Positions 12,348-24,314 of a stretch of DNA of 64,000 bases are shown piece by piece; position 1 is the first letter of the stretch, and every line of letters starts with the position of its first letter. The DNA lies in assembly GCA_902702965.1 (NCBI GenBank), contig CACRXP010000189.1, forward strand, positions 62,001 through 126,000, written 5' to 3'. The notes beneath the pieces are model-generated. The model was not told the origin of the DNA. It saw only the letters and a list, made by a program, of their open reading frames with translations, and searched no databases. The position numbers and the translations under genes are program-made. The stretch comes from Spirometra erinaceieuropaei. Taxonomy: Eukaryota; Platyhelminthes; Cestoda; Diphyllobothriidea; Diphyllobothriidae.

Positions 12348-12812
12348 AAATTCATATTGCCAATAGAAGCAAAGAGATGAGTGCCAAGAAGCAGTCGTGC
12401 TAAAAGTGGATACGATTACTGGGGCAAAAGCTCTATTTACCTGATGTTTCTGATTCCTGTCATTCCCATCATCAGCGACGAAAGCAGATACGGGTGGCTC
12501 ATACACAAAGGGTTGCAGTATTTATAGGATGCAGTCGCCATGCTACCGCATACCTATGAATATTGACGGCTCCCTCCTTCATCAAGGATCGTTGCACTTA
12601 TTGTGATGACTCTTCGATGGCGGTCATTCGCGTCGTCAATCGCTGCAATTTCATCCGGTGTGTGGTGATTGTCCGACTATCTGACCTGCCGACCCTGGCG
12701 TTGGGAACAGTGTTCACCTGTGCGCTCACCGAGTGGCTAATGACTCCGCGTAGGCGAAGCCTCGGCGCCGAGTATGGAAGGGGAGGGTCATTGCATTTGT
12801 TAATATTCCTGA
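12348..12812 (-). repeat. PLE terminal repeat (pLTR), diverged copy
   Basis: On the - strand this is the same repeat as 13800-14265, from the segment with ATGAAATTGCAGCGATTG through a TATA box (12519-12526) and a decayed hammerhead region (12439-12479, GATGATGGGAATGAC...) to the end CTTCTATTGGC. It lies downstream of the truncated PLE ORF in the same orientation, so ORF and repeats look like the two terminal repeats of one internally deleted element. It is more diverged than the other copy. Confidence 0.7.
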
Positions 12813-12904
12813 TCACAAGTGACAGGACAATGAGATATGCGGCGTTCGACTCAATGGCCCAATGACTCAATGACTTAATGACCCAGGATCCAATGCTAGA
12901 CTCT

Positions 12905-12985
12905 AAAAACCTGGGCTTGCTATGGGCGACTGATGGTGTCTAACAAGCCGGAAATGACCACGCCAGCTTCCTTCGTCGCTGACGT
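12905..12985 (+). mobile_element. SINE tail fragment at the broken end of the PLE ORF
   Basis: The sequence TGGGCGACTGATGGTGTCTAACAAGCC followed by GGAAATGACCACGCCAGCTTCC and TTCGTCGCTGAC aligns with the SINE tail (GGCTGACGACGGCTAATAAGCC, AATGGCCATTCCAGTC, TTTGTCGGTAAT). It abuts the point where Penelope-like coding similarity stops, so the last residues of the overlapping frame are SINE-encoded. Confidence 0.55.
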
Positions 12986-13953
12986 ATATCTCGTTCTGGA
13001 AGAGACATCAGTCCGACATAGAACTGTCGGTCCTCCAGTAAACCTTTGGCTTTTTTAAGGCAGCCTGTCCTGTCCAGTACAACTGTGATGCGTTCTTTGT
13101 CCGCTGGCACGATGACCAGGTCTTTGTCGGCCTTGAGTTCTCTAAGAGCATCACGTTCGACCTTGGAAAGCACTTCCCGCGGCCTGTGGGCCATCAGGAG
13201 AGACGACACTTGGTGTCGGATGAGGCTCTTAGTCTCCTCCGTTGCCTCCGTCTGACTAAGGATTGATTCCACTGCTGCAATCATGTTAACAGGTTTGGCG
13301 TCAGCCGTGTTAAATGAAGCTTTGTGCCGTAAAACCTGCATCTGATCCTTCGTCAGCTCCTTTGATGACAGGTTGTGCACCCGTTTGTCGTTTCTGGGCG
13401 ACGTTGGATTGGGCAGCTTTCGAAATTCGTTCTCCAGTGCTGCGTCGCGTATCATGCTCTGTTCGCGGGCTTGTTCAGCTATCCTCCGCAGGAGCAGATT
13501 CGTACCGATCTCACCTATGAACTCGCAGCATCTGGTCTTTTCTTGGTCAAACCTTTGACGGTTCTTACGAAGTCTAGCGTGGCAATCTTGGAGGAGCATT
13601 CGGATCATCCGTCTGCCGTGTTTAAATACTGCTCGTCTCGCCAAATCCCAGTTAACCGGTGGCTTGTATGAAACACATATCGGTAACACATTATTGTCGA
13701 GACACTTGTGCAGAAACCGGATCTGCGAATACGTAGAGGCCTCCCGAAGGGCGAAGGTTTCCCATCGCCGGGCCGATCGGAGCGCATCGCGCCCAAATAA
13801 ATTGCCAATAGAAGCGAAGAGCCGAGTCCCAGGAAGTAGTCTTGAAGAAGGAGACACGATCGCCGGGGCAAGAGCTTTATTAGCCTGACGTTTCGGATTC
13901 CTACTGGAATCCATCATCAGAGACAAAGAAGCAGAAACGGGTGATTGTTGCAC
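12986..13953 (-). pseudogene. Penelope-like element ORF, N-terminal part only
   Basis: An uninterrupted frame (stop at 12940) giving about 320 PLE residues. The first codons (MMDSSRNPKRQANKAL) overlap the hammerhead motif of the terminal repeat. A basic, helix-rich N-terminal region follows, then NLSSKELTKDQMQVL near residue 200 and KADKDLVIVPADKE near residue 275; the latter is the conserved block just before the reverse-transcriptase domain of PLEs (family form D-K-x-I-x-I-L/V-P-A-D-K-G). The RT fingers and palm (SFDVTSL, YVDD) and the GIY-YIG domain are absent. The frame runs into a SINE fragment and stops. It retains only the 5' third of an element, so it cannot be functional alone. Sense direction agrees with the flanking terminal repeats. 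Confidence 0.82.
13883..13924 (-). ncRNA. Hammerhead-like ribozyme in PLE repeat
   Basis: Read on the - strand: stem I strand GTCT, core CTGATGA, one extra T, stem II GGATTCC-loop AGTA-GGAATCC (7 perfect pairs), core GAAA, then CGTC and stem I strand AGGC (4 pairs with one G-U). Stem III would be only the self-complementary ACGT, which fits the minimal hammerheads reported for Penelope-like elements that are thought to act as dimers. The extra U after CUGAUGA is shared by other copies here. It also spans the start codons of the ORF. Activity is not shown by sequence alone. Confidence 0.65.
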
Positions 13954-13965
13954 AAGGGGCTGCGG

Positions 13966-13973
13966 TATTTATA
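13966..13973 (-). promoter_or_regulatory. TATAAATA box of the PLE terminal repeat
   Basis: TATAAATA on the - strand, about 45 bp upstream of the hammerhead core. The same octamer sits at the same place in six other copies of the repeat: 12519-12526, 36973-36980, 49392-49399 and 53046-53053 (-), 37223-37230 and 54008-54015 (+). Its persistence even in decayed copies suggests a promoter; that is inference. Confidence 0.5.
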
Positions 13974-14547
13974 GGATGCAGTAGCCATCCTATCGCATAC
14001 CTATGAACATTCACAGCTCACTCTTTCATTCGGGATCGTCGCACTTGGTGTGATCATTGCTTGATGGCCGACATTCGTATCGATAATTGCTGCAATTTCA
14101 TCACGTGCGTTGGATGTTGGCGTGATGATTGCTCGATCATCTGATGCAATGTGTTCTTGACTATCAGCGGTCCGTGAGTGAAGTTGGGAAGTGTCTTAAT
14201 ATTAAATAACCAACTGGGTATGTTCAAACTGCAGATTATCCTCGCCTGGGAGATGGGTACCATCGGCAGTGGTCATTCCAGTCAGTCGAGAGCACTTTAA
14301 GCTCACTGAAGTACAGATATGCGCGCAAAATGACCACACGTAGGGATTATCACGGCCGTTATGCCAATATTCCATGCGATATTTTGCAATTTAAGTAATG
14401 CATGCTGGATTTGGGTTACTAATTGGCCTTAGAAGGAAGAACGTTTCACGACAAAACGTGGTATTAAAAAATAACATGTCGACCCGAGAACGTTTCTGCA
14501 CTATCTAGTCCATAACTATAGGTCGGCATCGGCAGATTTCTATAGTA

Positions 14548-15465
14548 CAGTGGTCGACCTATCTCGGAAAATATGGTTCCGGTTAGGAGGCATTACTAGG
14601 GTGGTGTCAAACCGTCTAATAACGTACAGTATTATCCTAAGGTATTTTCCTTACGAGAGAATTTTGGTTTTTGGAAAAAATTTCTTTCCGGAAGTCGTGC
14701 AAAAATTAGACTCCACAAGGAAGACTGCGTGTGTAGTATAAATGTCTTAATTGGTCTTCAATGCCCTTATAAATTCTTATATATTTCATAAAAAACATTC
14801 AAAAAATTGCTAACTGAAATCAATTGATGGCAAATTGGTTATGTTGCAAATGTATATTTGTAAAGGAGTACCTTTTGGTTTGAAAAAACCGTGAATTCCC
14901 ATACAATTCTGATTCCGACGTGAAGTTGTACTTAAGCTTGGTGTTTCAAAACTCCACTGTATACTTCTGGCGTAAGAAAAGTCGTATATTTCTCCGCCCT
15001 AGTGGGAATATCTCATACAGGGGTCATAAAAATGGCGAAGGATCTAAACCATGTTGTATACTTATAAACGACACCAAAAACGGAGAAGTGCATGCTATAT
15101 AATTGGTTATTTCAAAGTCCTGGTTAATTCTCATGATTAAATTTTTTTAGTACCGAAAGGTGCCGTTACTCCAGGGGTACATTTGGAAAAGATGAAGTTT
15201 GTTACGAATTGAGTCCGAAGTAGTATTTTATGAGATCTTCTGTAAAATACGCTTGAAGTACTATGGCAACGAAAATAATTATAAAAAAGTCCTGTGACGT
15301 AAGCAGCTATTTTCTCGGAGTGTATTTTTTTCACAGGCCTTTAAAATATTTTAGTAATATGCCTCATAAAAATAAATGTCAGCCTACCGCCTAAGAATAT
15401 GTTCTTAACCGAAGACAGTTTTCAGGATTTTGCTTAACATGCCATGAAACAGGCTATTTAAACTG
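14548..15465. mobile_element. Old palindromic TA-MITE, subfamily B-like (918 bp)
   Basis: Left end CAGTGGTCGACCTATCTC, right end AACAGGCTATTTAAACTG, both next to TA. Internal landmarks are present but heavily mutated (TTCCGGTTAGGAGGCATTAC, CTATATAATTGGTTATTT). The open frames at 14550, 14920 and 15137 lie inside it and are not genes. Confidence 0.7.
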
Positions 15466-18400
15466 TAAATAAGGTCAATGTCTAGCATACATTTTGGTAG
15501 TTTAGATCCAAAAAGCTTACTTATTAAAATAGAAAAAGAACCGCAAAAATACTTTCGGTTAACATAACTGCCAAACAGATTAAGTTCCAGTCCAAAAATA
15601 AAGGGATTTCTATCGGCGACAGCGGCATTTCATACTTCCATGAGTGATATCTGCTTTCCGCCTTGAAAAAACGGTGTTTGCTTCTTCTTTGGGAGGTGGA
15701 TTTCTTACTATCCATCACCTCTACAGATAACAGGAGGCGACCTTTCGGTAACCATCATGTAATATGACGCCTTAATGCGTTTGATAAGCACTCTTTAAAA
15801 AGGCCAGAATGTTAGAGCGTAAGACATTGGTGACATTCCTTTTGTTCGATGGCGATATTTCAGTGGTTAAAGTAGTATTCCGATCCCGCAACTTACAAAT
15901 GATCAGTAGTTTGTCACCGTGGGACTACAGTTATGATCCTTTCCTAAATGCATGATCAAAGCAAGCGTGCATCTGGTATCTCCGCAAAGGGATTTCGCCG
16001 GTAGAACACCAAGTCAAATTGAGCTCGTAGGCAAAATGCCTAGTTTGCGTTTGAATTCTATCGCATCTGAATCTGGCCATCTAGTGTAACTAGTTGCATC
16101 GGATACGGTTTCCTGGCGTCAAGGATCCCAGTCGACTCGCCCTCAAAGGCGAGACGGAGCAGGGCTTTTCAGTCATCAGCCTGTGTGATAATTGCGCTGG
16201 CAATTCGTCAGAGAATCTTCTCTTTGACTAGGCAGCATCGGGATTCGAATGGCCAATTTCCGCTTCCTGTTGCAATCGACGACAATGCTACCTCAATTTC
16301 GGGCTGCATAGCAGGGGTTCGAACCGGTGAACTCACGGCCTCACACCATGTCGGTTGTGATCGGGAACATTTGGTCACATGAGGGTAGCGTTAACTAAAC
16401 TATCGTGATTACAGGGTAAAGATTAGCATTTGCTGCTGGCATTAGAACCGGGAGTCTGTTGCTACATACTCAGGCGGCGGCATGGCGAATGACACTTGGT
16501 AATTAAGAATGGAGTTGCTTAGGTAAAAACTAAAAGCTTTTCAATGATCGAATTCAAAAGGAAAACAACGTTTGTTTTCGACAGCGGTTTTGAAAAGGAA
16601 AATAAACAAAAAATCAAAATGAACGGAGGCCATCAATTTCACTGTCGGTCGCTCTCTTTGGCTATTTTTTTGTGATTTCGGCATGCGATTTATCCTCTGT
16701 GAAGTCAGCAGGTTAAAAGAAAGGCTTTTGCCCCTCATTGCGAAGCATTTAGCCTAAAATGTGACTATTTTAAAACTTGAAGGAGTATCTGAATGGGGTT
16801 TCACAAGCCATTTGAATATAACCTGTTTGCTTGTTGCTTAATTGACTGCAATTTGTTGATTTTAGCTGTGTTAACGACGCTTGAAATTAGCCGGGGTGTT
16901 TTTGAACGGTTCTTTTGTTCAAAGCTCTCATGCTCCATCACAACTCTAATTTTTCTCAAATAAGTCTTGCTGGCAGCTATACTCGCATATGTTTTTAAAG
17001 AAATGGGTTTTTCTAAGAACAGCAATGATTAAAAAACATGGGCGGTTTAGCAGTTAAAAATGTTACCAGGATTTAATCATTATTACTACTGCATATCAGT
17101 ATCCAGTGAGTTATAACTACTGCGTTCAAAACGCACGATGGATCCATGTCAATAACTGTCAGCTAAAATATTTGCCCGAAGAAAGGTGAAGCAGTAAGTA
17201 TTGGAAAAGTTTAAACAACAAATTGACGCTTACTTTTTTCAGGAGGCAGTAACGACCGGCGAATCGTTTCAAATTCAGATTGAAAAAGAATTTTCAGGTG
17301 AATGTCAGTGGGAGCAAATTAGCCTAGGATTTTGTTCCATACTATTTGGTGGACTGACCAGTAGTAAGCGATATCTTTATTTGAGGGGACGGTTGATGAA
17401 GTCAAGCCAAGTTTTTGTTTATCGATATCATGCTTGAATGAAAGTATTGAGGCTCAATTATGAAGGACAATTATGTTCAGAAACCTTACGAAAAATACGT
17501 TTCCGATTCCTTTTTTAAAAGGTGTCCCGTATTTAACCGGCCTCCTCAGAAGTAAACAAATTAGAACCATTGCAATACTCCTGAAATGATTACTCAAAAA
17601 TATTGGAGCATTGTTCAAATATACCATTTATAAAATGACATCAAAACTTAAAGAAGAAAAATCATTTAGATATTCTGGTTGGTGGGACTGGTATATACGG
17701 CTACCTAAACAAGACATGAACTGGGGAACCGCCTGCAATACGGGCAACCTTGAGCCAACGTCCAGTGAAAATAGTGTTAGATTTACGTTTACGGTTAGAG
17801 ATACTGGTTAGCTGAAAGGTTAGATCTAAAGTTAACAGCAGTTTAAGTCAGAACACAAATTGTGGCTCAGGAAGGCACTAGTGTTAACAGTAGACTTAAG
17901 ATTTATGGTAGGATTAACGCCAAGATTAGGACGACGGTTTAGTTTTATATTAGGGTTATTGTTGGGGTTAAGACGCGGGAATATTTTTTCCTTTCCGGAA
18001 TTTTGCTCAGATCCACCCATTTTGCTTGGGCATGACGTTCCTACTCCCATGTCTTGTTTAAGGAGCTATATGAGTCAGTCCTGCCTTTTAAGCTTTCTTT
18101 GTCGCAGCCTCACTTAATGTTTACATCGACCACACAAGGCATATTAGAAAAAACGTGGAAAATGTAAAACGACCTTATCATAGAGAAAGTGAAGGACATA
18201 CTTCGTAAACCAGCGCATCGTAACGAAAACTCCCCAATCAGTCAGAAATCAACCAAAATTAATCGGCTAAAATACACAACGTGTAATAATTGACCTTTGG
18301 TTAAACGAATACACGAAAGAGATATTTAAAATAATACTTCTCTGACCAGAAATAGCAAATTTATTGAAATCAGAAATACGGGGATTCCAGATATTTTTGT

Positions 18401-21400
18401 AAAACAGGTTTTTTAATTTTTAGAAGCAACTAAAGGTACGTGCGCAAACATCTATAAAATTTAAGCGATAAAGGCATAATGGCGTAAAAAATGAGTTTAA
18501 AAAGCTTTCAAAAATAGTGTTATATTAAGCACGGCTGTTAATTGTCTGTTTTGAGTTCAAAATGTTTCCCCAGATGGCGTTAGGAAAATTCGTTTTGATT
18601 CTTCGTTTCGGCACTGTTGGGATGTGGTTAGCCAAGTCGAAGTAGAGTTTGGTTGATTTCGTTGATATGGACATTACTTTATAAAGTTTTCACAAGGTCA
18701 CACGTCGAGATGCCGTCAAGTGTCTGAAAAATCCGAAAAAATCATCAGACGCAATCTCAGCATACCATTTTCTGTGGATAAAGAGAACTTCCAAATGTTT
18801 GGCTTTTGACGGCTGCGGAGTTCTTTAATTTCCAGGGTGACCGTGAACCGTCAGTGAATGTCTACGCTCTCGACTATTATTAATGTGCTGCCTAAAAAGA
18901 TGGGTTCTGCAGATATTGTCCATCAGTGTCGGCAATGTTCAGGGGGCAGCCCAAACGTGAAACTTATTCGCTAGGAAAGACAAACGTCCGAAACAAAAAA
19001 CATGCGCTAAACCAGCTCTTAGTTAGTTGAAACCAATATCTAATAAATTTCTCCGTTATGAAGCTCTTAAATAAGATGATTTTAAAATTAATATCTACGT
19101 ATTTCATTTTTTCCGTCAATGGTAAGGTCAGCATTAAGCAATCTCTCCCATTTATGCACCTTTTTGGATAATGTTGACAATTATTTTGCCACAGACAAAT
19201 GGATTAATTCTTATCTTGATTTTTAAACCATTTTTGCTATCTTTGAATACCTGCTTTCTTCGTTATATCGCTGCAAATGTACCAGAGAATAGCCATCTAA
19301 GTACTGAAATATTTCCCATTCAGGTAAAGACATGCTTGTTACATTGCTAAATTACGTATTTGCAGAATTAGAACCGCAAATGAAATCTAATATAATTACC
19401 CAATGGTGGCCCTTTTGCGGTTACTATGGCCCAAAAAATAAGGTACGTTAAAACATAAGGTTGTCTGCAGGCGTTATCACTGGTTCTTAGGACATAACAA
19501 AATAAAGACTCCAGGAAAGGAGTTTTTAAAGAAAAAACATATGGTTTTCTGAAAATAACGTGTTTTTATTTACCTTCCGCAATAGCTGCCCAAAATCAAT
19601 TTCCAAATGGATGAAGGTTGTTTTGCAAACTTTTCGCATGTACATTAGTGTTCCCCGGTGAAGACGCATGCAATGAAGCACAAATGTCATATGAAACAGT
19701 CATTGAAGTAGGAAAATTTTGAATGTGAAATAAAACTGATTTTCGTCCCAAGTTTTCCCTGTTGAAATTGCTAAGAACCATATTCGGCATGAGCAAAGTA
19801 CATTTTACCTAATGCGGTAGGCGAAGAAGTAAGGTGTTCAATGCTTGAGGCAACGCAAAGTGACTGTATAGACTTTCGTCACCATGTCTCATGAATTACG
19901 ACCCATACTCTTTGATCATCATTTATGTTACTTTTGCCGCCATTGTTGCTACTGCTATTTTCTAAACTCCGTTTCTTATATGTACCGGAAAATTCAACTC
20001 TTCAGGAGTCGAAAAGTGACAAAGAATTGCATAGCTAGCGTAATACATCGTAAGTACTTGACAGCATGTGTACTAGCTGTTCAGAATAGTGGACCATGTA
20101 ACCTATAGATACATTGCTGGTTACCTTCTGGCAGTTTACGAATGCTATGCAGTCACTCCGCTGTGTCTGACAAACTTCGGTCAAATTTTTTTATCGTATT
20201 CGGTCTGGGCCTATAAGTTTTCAACAAACTGATCTGTTCCAAGGTAGCGATTAACTTCTGACGAAATTACAAAGCCGCAATTTAAAAACTGGAGTGTGTA
20301 CAATAAAATTCCATGGAGAGCTCTTGAAGACCCTTTGGCGAACAGAATCATTCGCAGGTTTGTCAGTCAGCAGAAAAATATCTGTTAAACACGCGTCTGT
20401 GCTTTGAGCTAGCACATGTGCTCTCAGATGAGATTTATCGTGCTACCTGTGCATATACTACTGGCTTCCAGTTAGCGGTTTGCAGGAAATATTCTATTGT
20501 TATTTCTACATTTGCGAATGAGTCGAAGTGTGCACAGTCAAGAGCGACCGAGGGCCACGCGCAAAAAACTAACCACGCACAATCAGTCACTACTATAAGT
20601 ACTGCTATTAATAATACTACAACCATTGTCATCACCACTGCCTCATGGGCTTTTTTATGTCTCCGTCACAAGGTGAGTCAACCTAGACTGTACATATGCT
20701 CATCGCAGGATTCAAAATGAGGTCTGTAGATACGCGTTCGTTGGCGAAACTGACACACATCAAGATCATTTACCATCTGTACTTGCAGCGCACGATTCGT
20801 TCGATATATCTTCTGCTCTTGCTCTGACAGAATGAGCTGGCCGTCACCTCGTGACCAGAAAATTTTTCATTTTTCGAAACTTTTGAGTAAAAGAAAATAG
20901 GTGGACTTGATGGAGAGAAAACAGTTTTTAAGTGTATGTAGAGGAAGGAAAAAGAGGAGATGAGGAAGAACTGATTGACGTCTTGACAAAAGACTGCACT
21001 TTTGATAATTTGACGGACTGGACAGGTGAAGCTGAGATTGATAGGCTGTCTGCAAGCCAAACCGAGATGCTGCTAGGACGATGGCGGTAAAACCTGTTCT
21101 CTACAATTTAGACGCGTAAGACAATGATAAATGTTGGAGGTAATTGTGAAGGCGGGGCAAACTGAGAGAAGTAAGTTTGACGGGGAGAATAAAATAACCC
21201 CCTTGCCTTACGCAGAGGCAAAGTGGATCAGAAAAAACGAAAAAAGAGAAGGATCGTTTGCATGTCCACTTCTTAGGATAAATTACTTAATGAAAGCTAG
21301 GAAACACACCTACCACTTTAGGATAAGGTGATACCATACTAACAGCAGAGATACTAGCCAAAAGCCTATACACGCGTGTTTTACCGGTATTCTGCGGCTG

Positions 21401-21482
21401 CATGGCGCAGTTGCGACGGCTTTGGTTCATCAGTGGTTCCCCCAGCATTCCATGGCTGTTTTGAGGTATATACTTCAATTAA
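15466..21482. other. Long intronic stretch without a recognised gene
   Basis: Six kilobases in the second spectrin intron. A SINE-related fragment near 16305-16380 has GGGTTCGAACC and the GTCGGTTGTGATCGGGAA head motif. Open frames at 17201-17437, 17611-17811 and 20418-20720 show no motif I recognise; the last ends near a possible donor (CACAAG/GTGAGT at 20670) but its predicted peptide is low-complexity Thr/Ala. The required spectrin linker exon was not found. Confidence 0.45.
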
Positions 21483-21560
21483 GAAATTGTCGCTTTCTAA
21501 TTTCCTCAGAAATTATCTACGAACTTGGAGTAGATGAGTTTATTCAAGGTCCATATCGGC
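21483..21560 (-). repeat. Left arm of an inverted repeat around a MITE
   Basis: Reverse complement of 22718-22800: shared blocks are AGAAATTATCTACGAA / TTCGTAGATAATTTCT and AATTTCCTCAG / CTGAGGAAATT. A third, weaker copy in + orientation lies at about 20198-20285 (CTTCTGACGAAATTACAAAG). Confidence 0.7.
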
Positions 21561-21717
21561 AAAACAACCGTGCATGGGCTTTTGGCTAGTATCTGTATTG
21601 TTAGTATGGTAATACCTTACCCCAACGTATACTAATAGCGGCCTGTCGGAAGTGAATGAATCTTACGCGGGTACCCGCTGTGGCTGATGGACTTTGGCCC
21701 AAATATCCATGTATATA

Positions 21718-22711
21718 CAGTGCGTTACCTATCTCATGAAATGTTGGCTGAAATTTTGAAATGCGTTTTCGAATAGGAAGGATTACTTGGTCGCCGTTGT
21801 GATACTGATTAGCTTTCGGCATGCTCTTATAACATTTTGGACTCGGCAGAATGTCGGCTTTTAAATGCATTTCTTTTCGATCTCTTGTAGAAAGCGTGCT
21901 TGGTAAAAAATGACTAATTATGTAGCATGCATTTTCCCCATGGATTTTCGATGGTCTTTTAAATTCAAATATATTTTATAGAAACCAAAAACAAAAATAT
22001 GCTTTCTTTTAGTCAATCAATAGAGAGTCACATCTTTTTTATATTTTATACTTAAGGAAGGAGCATAATTAGGTTTTAAAAAAGTTTTCAATTGCCGAAA
22101 AATTTGGAGCCTGAACATTCGTTGCATTAGCTCTTAGTGATTACACTCTGCAAGGTGTATGCGTTCCGCGTAAAGAAAATCCCATATTTTTCTATGTTAT
22201 TAAATAGATATCATACAGGGTCCATTAAAATTTTGCAATGGATGCGGATCATGTTGTACACTTCATGAGGAGCAGTGGTAAACGGCCAGGTACGATGCTA
22301 TGTGAATGGACATATCGCGGTCTTAAAAAGTCTCATAATTAGAAACCTTTTTAAAACCTAATTATGCTCCTTTCTTAAGTATAAAATATAAATAAGACGT
22401 GATTTTCTATTGATTGACAAAAAGAAAGCACATTTTGTTTGTGGTTTTTATAAGATATATTCGAATTTTCAAAACCACCGAAAATCAACGGGAAAAATGC
22501 ATGCTACATAAGTAGTCATTTTTTACCGAGCACACTTTGTGCAAGAGAGCGAAAAGAAATGCATTTAAAAGCCGACATCCTGCCGAGTCCAAAATGTTAT
22601 AAGAGTATGCCGAAAGCTAATCAGTATTACAACGGCGACCAAGTAATCCTTCCTAATCGAAAACGCATTTCAAGATTGCAGCCAACATTTCAGGAGATAG
22701 GTCACGCACTG
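21718..22711. mobile_element. Palindromic TA-MITE, subfamily B, complete (994 bp)
   Basis: Ends CAGTGCGTTACCTATCTC and GAGATAGGTCACGCACTG, flanked by TA. The centre carries GGAGCAGTGGTAAACGGCC exactly as in the copy at 4714-5708, including the long block that follows it, so the two share a recent source. It sits between the arms of a separate inverted repeat (21483-21560 and 22718-22800). Confidence 0.9.
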
Positions 22712-22717
22712 TAATTC

Positions 22718-22800
22718 TCGGTCTGAGCCTACAGATCTTGAATAAACTGATCGACTCCAACTTCGTAGATAATTTCTGAGGAAATTAAAAAGCGACAACT
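22718..22800 (+). repeat. Right arm of an inverted repeat around a MITE
   Basis: CGGTCTGAGCCTACAGATCTTG, then AATAAACTGATCGACTCCAA and the TTCGTAGATAATTTCTGAGG block, inverse of 21483-21560. It starts only a few bases after the MITE's right end, while the left arm is about 157 bp from the MITE's left end. Confidence 0.7.
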
Positions 22801-22840
22801 CCTATCAATGACGGAGTTGACTAAGTCGTTGTCTCGGCAA

Positions 22841-23206
22841 TTACGCAATTATTTCGAAATGACCGGCAACTCCAACTGCTGAGGGGCAGACGGTGCGTGC
22901 GACCAAATTTTCTCGAAATATCTTTCGTCGGGCACACACAGCTTCTGTTATTAGCAAACAAGAGATTCTATTCATCGTCGTTGTTTGAAATGCCCTTTTT
23001 GTCTGAAAGGGGAAGACTGGTTTATGATTTCTCATGGTTTGGTCAGAATCCAGCGTGCCTCTAAGGCAGTTTGCCTTTGTTGTCCCGACAGGTGCAAAAC
23101 ATGTTAATCCAGCCTTCTGCAAATCCGCGCTCCACGGCTGATATCCGAAATGCTCTGCTACGATGGTGCCAACTACGTACAGCGGTTTACCCTCAGGTAA
23201 TTGCAA
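22841..23206 (-). CDS. Unrecognised open frame, 121 codons
   Basis: This is one of the longer open frames with no repeat I recognise, from an ATG to a stop at 22841. The peptide has a PLYVVGTIVAEHFG start region, five or six cysteines and no clear membrane segment or known domain. No splice sites or other gene-like context is visible, and it lies antisense in the spectrin intron. It may be part of an unrecognised mobile element or chance; treat as doubtful. Confidence 0.2.
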   Translation of the reverse strand: MQLPEGKPLYVVGTIVAEHFGYQPWSADLQKAGLTCFAPVGTTKANCLRGTLDSDQTMRNHKPVFPFQTKRAFQTTTMNRISCLLITEAVCARRKIFRENLVARTVCPSAVGVAGHFEIIA

Positions 23207-23346
23207 CTACTTTTTCATAATGTCCTCCTTGCTCATCTAGGACCGCTGATTGGTTTTGTTTTTTCACATTTGAATAATGCAGATAAGCAAGGACCGGTAG
23301 TGTTTTTTATGCATGTACCTGAGGACAGTAGTCGCTCTCAGATATA

Positions 23347-24314
23347 CACTGTTTGGCCTATCTCGTTGAATCCTAACTGGGAAGCTAAAATGCAATTTCG
23401 ATTAGGAAGGAGTGTTTTTGATCGAGTTTTAATATTGGTAGATCCTGACATAATTCCTGGACACTTCAATCACGACAGGATGTTGACCATTGTATGCGCT
23501 TTTTTCCAACAGTCTGCAAAAATTACATTCAAAAAATAACTTCTTAATTTACATAAAGTGTTATTATTGGTATTCTGTGTCTTTTTAAGCCAAATGTATT
23601 TTTTAGAATGAGTGTACAAAAAATATTACTTATTGTTCTCGTTGGGTAGCAAATGACGTCTGCTTCAAATTTTAAACTTGGAGAATGGGTATCTTACTGT
23701 TTTAAAAAGGTCTGCAATTGTGGGATTTTTTTAAAACTGCTAGGTGTCTGTACATGCACCATCGTGTTTTTCTTCTGCTTGTGGAGTATACAGTATTGTT
23801 TACACTCATTGCAAAATTTTACGAACGCTTTACGACATATTCCTACAAGCGTGGAGCAGTATATTTTTTCCTAATATAGAAAGCTTATATTATGGAGTTT
23901 GAAATCCGTATACGCAAATGTAATTGCAAGTGGAGTTAATGCGTTTTGGCAGTTGCAAAACGTTTTATATGAAAGGCACCCGTTCGGCAGGTAAATGGTT
24001 CGACTGGGGCGTCATTTATCATTAAAAGTCTGCAAGAAAAGTTATACTTGTGTGTGTTCCCATAACATACCTCTAAATTTCAAAAAAGCATAAAAACTCG
24101 ATGGGATAAAATAATTCTGCTTAAATAGTCATTTTTACAGAGTGTAGTTCCTTTCAATGACTGGAGTGGAACCCGTTCAAATGCTGGCGCATTGGCGTAA
24201 CTTAAATATCTTGGGATCAGGCTACACGATGACTAATATTGTAACCGCACTTGTGTATCCCTTTCTAACCGAAAAGAGTATATGTCAAGTTTACATGAGG
24301 TAGGCCAGTTACTG
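23347..24314. mobile_element. Old palindromic MITE, subfamily B-like (968 bp)
   Basis: Left end CACTGTTTGGCCTATCTCG next to TA; right end CATGAGGTAGGCCAGTTACTG followed by TG, a mutated TA. Arm landmarks are recognisable (CGATTAGGAAGGA; TCTAACCGAAAAGAG) but diverged. The open frame at 23201-23539 overlaps its left arm. Confidence 0.65.

Larger units (their letters stand above)
13800..14265 (-). repeat. PLE terminal repeat (pLTR) at the 5' side of the ORF
   Basis: On the - strand: an outer segment with GATGAAATTGCAGCAATTATCG, a TATAAATA box, the block TGTGCAACAATCACCCGTTTC, the hammerhead motif, then TAATAAAGCTCTTGCCCCGGCG and the end CTTCTATTGGCAA next to the ORF body. The same repeat appears at 12348, 36860, 37118, 49322, 52921 and 53718. 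Confidence 0.8.

Noticed and set aside
14590..14605. L-G-W-C-Q codons as the missing spectrin linker exon
   Set aside because: The run lies inside a decayed MITE arm, is followed by a stop and lacks splice sites.
17925..17970. Telomere-like TTAGGG pieces
   Set aside because: Only isolated TTAGGGTTA within otherwise non-repetitive sequence; no array.
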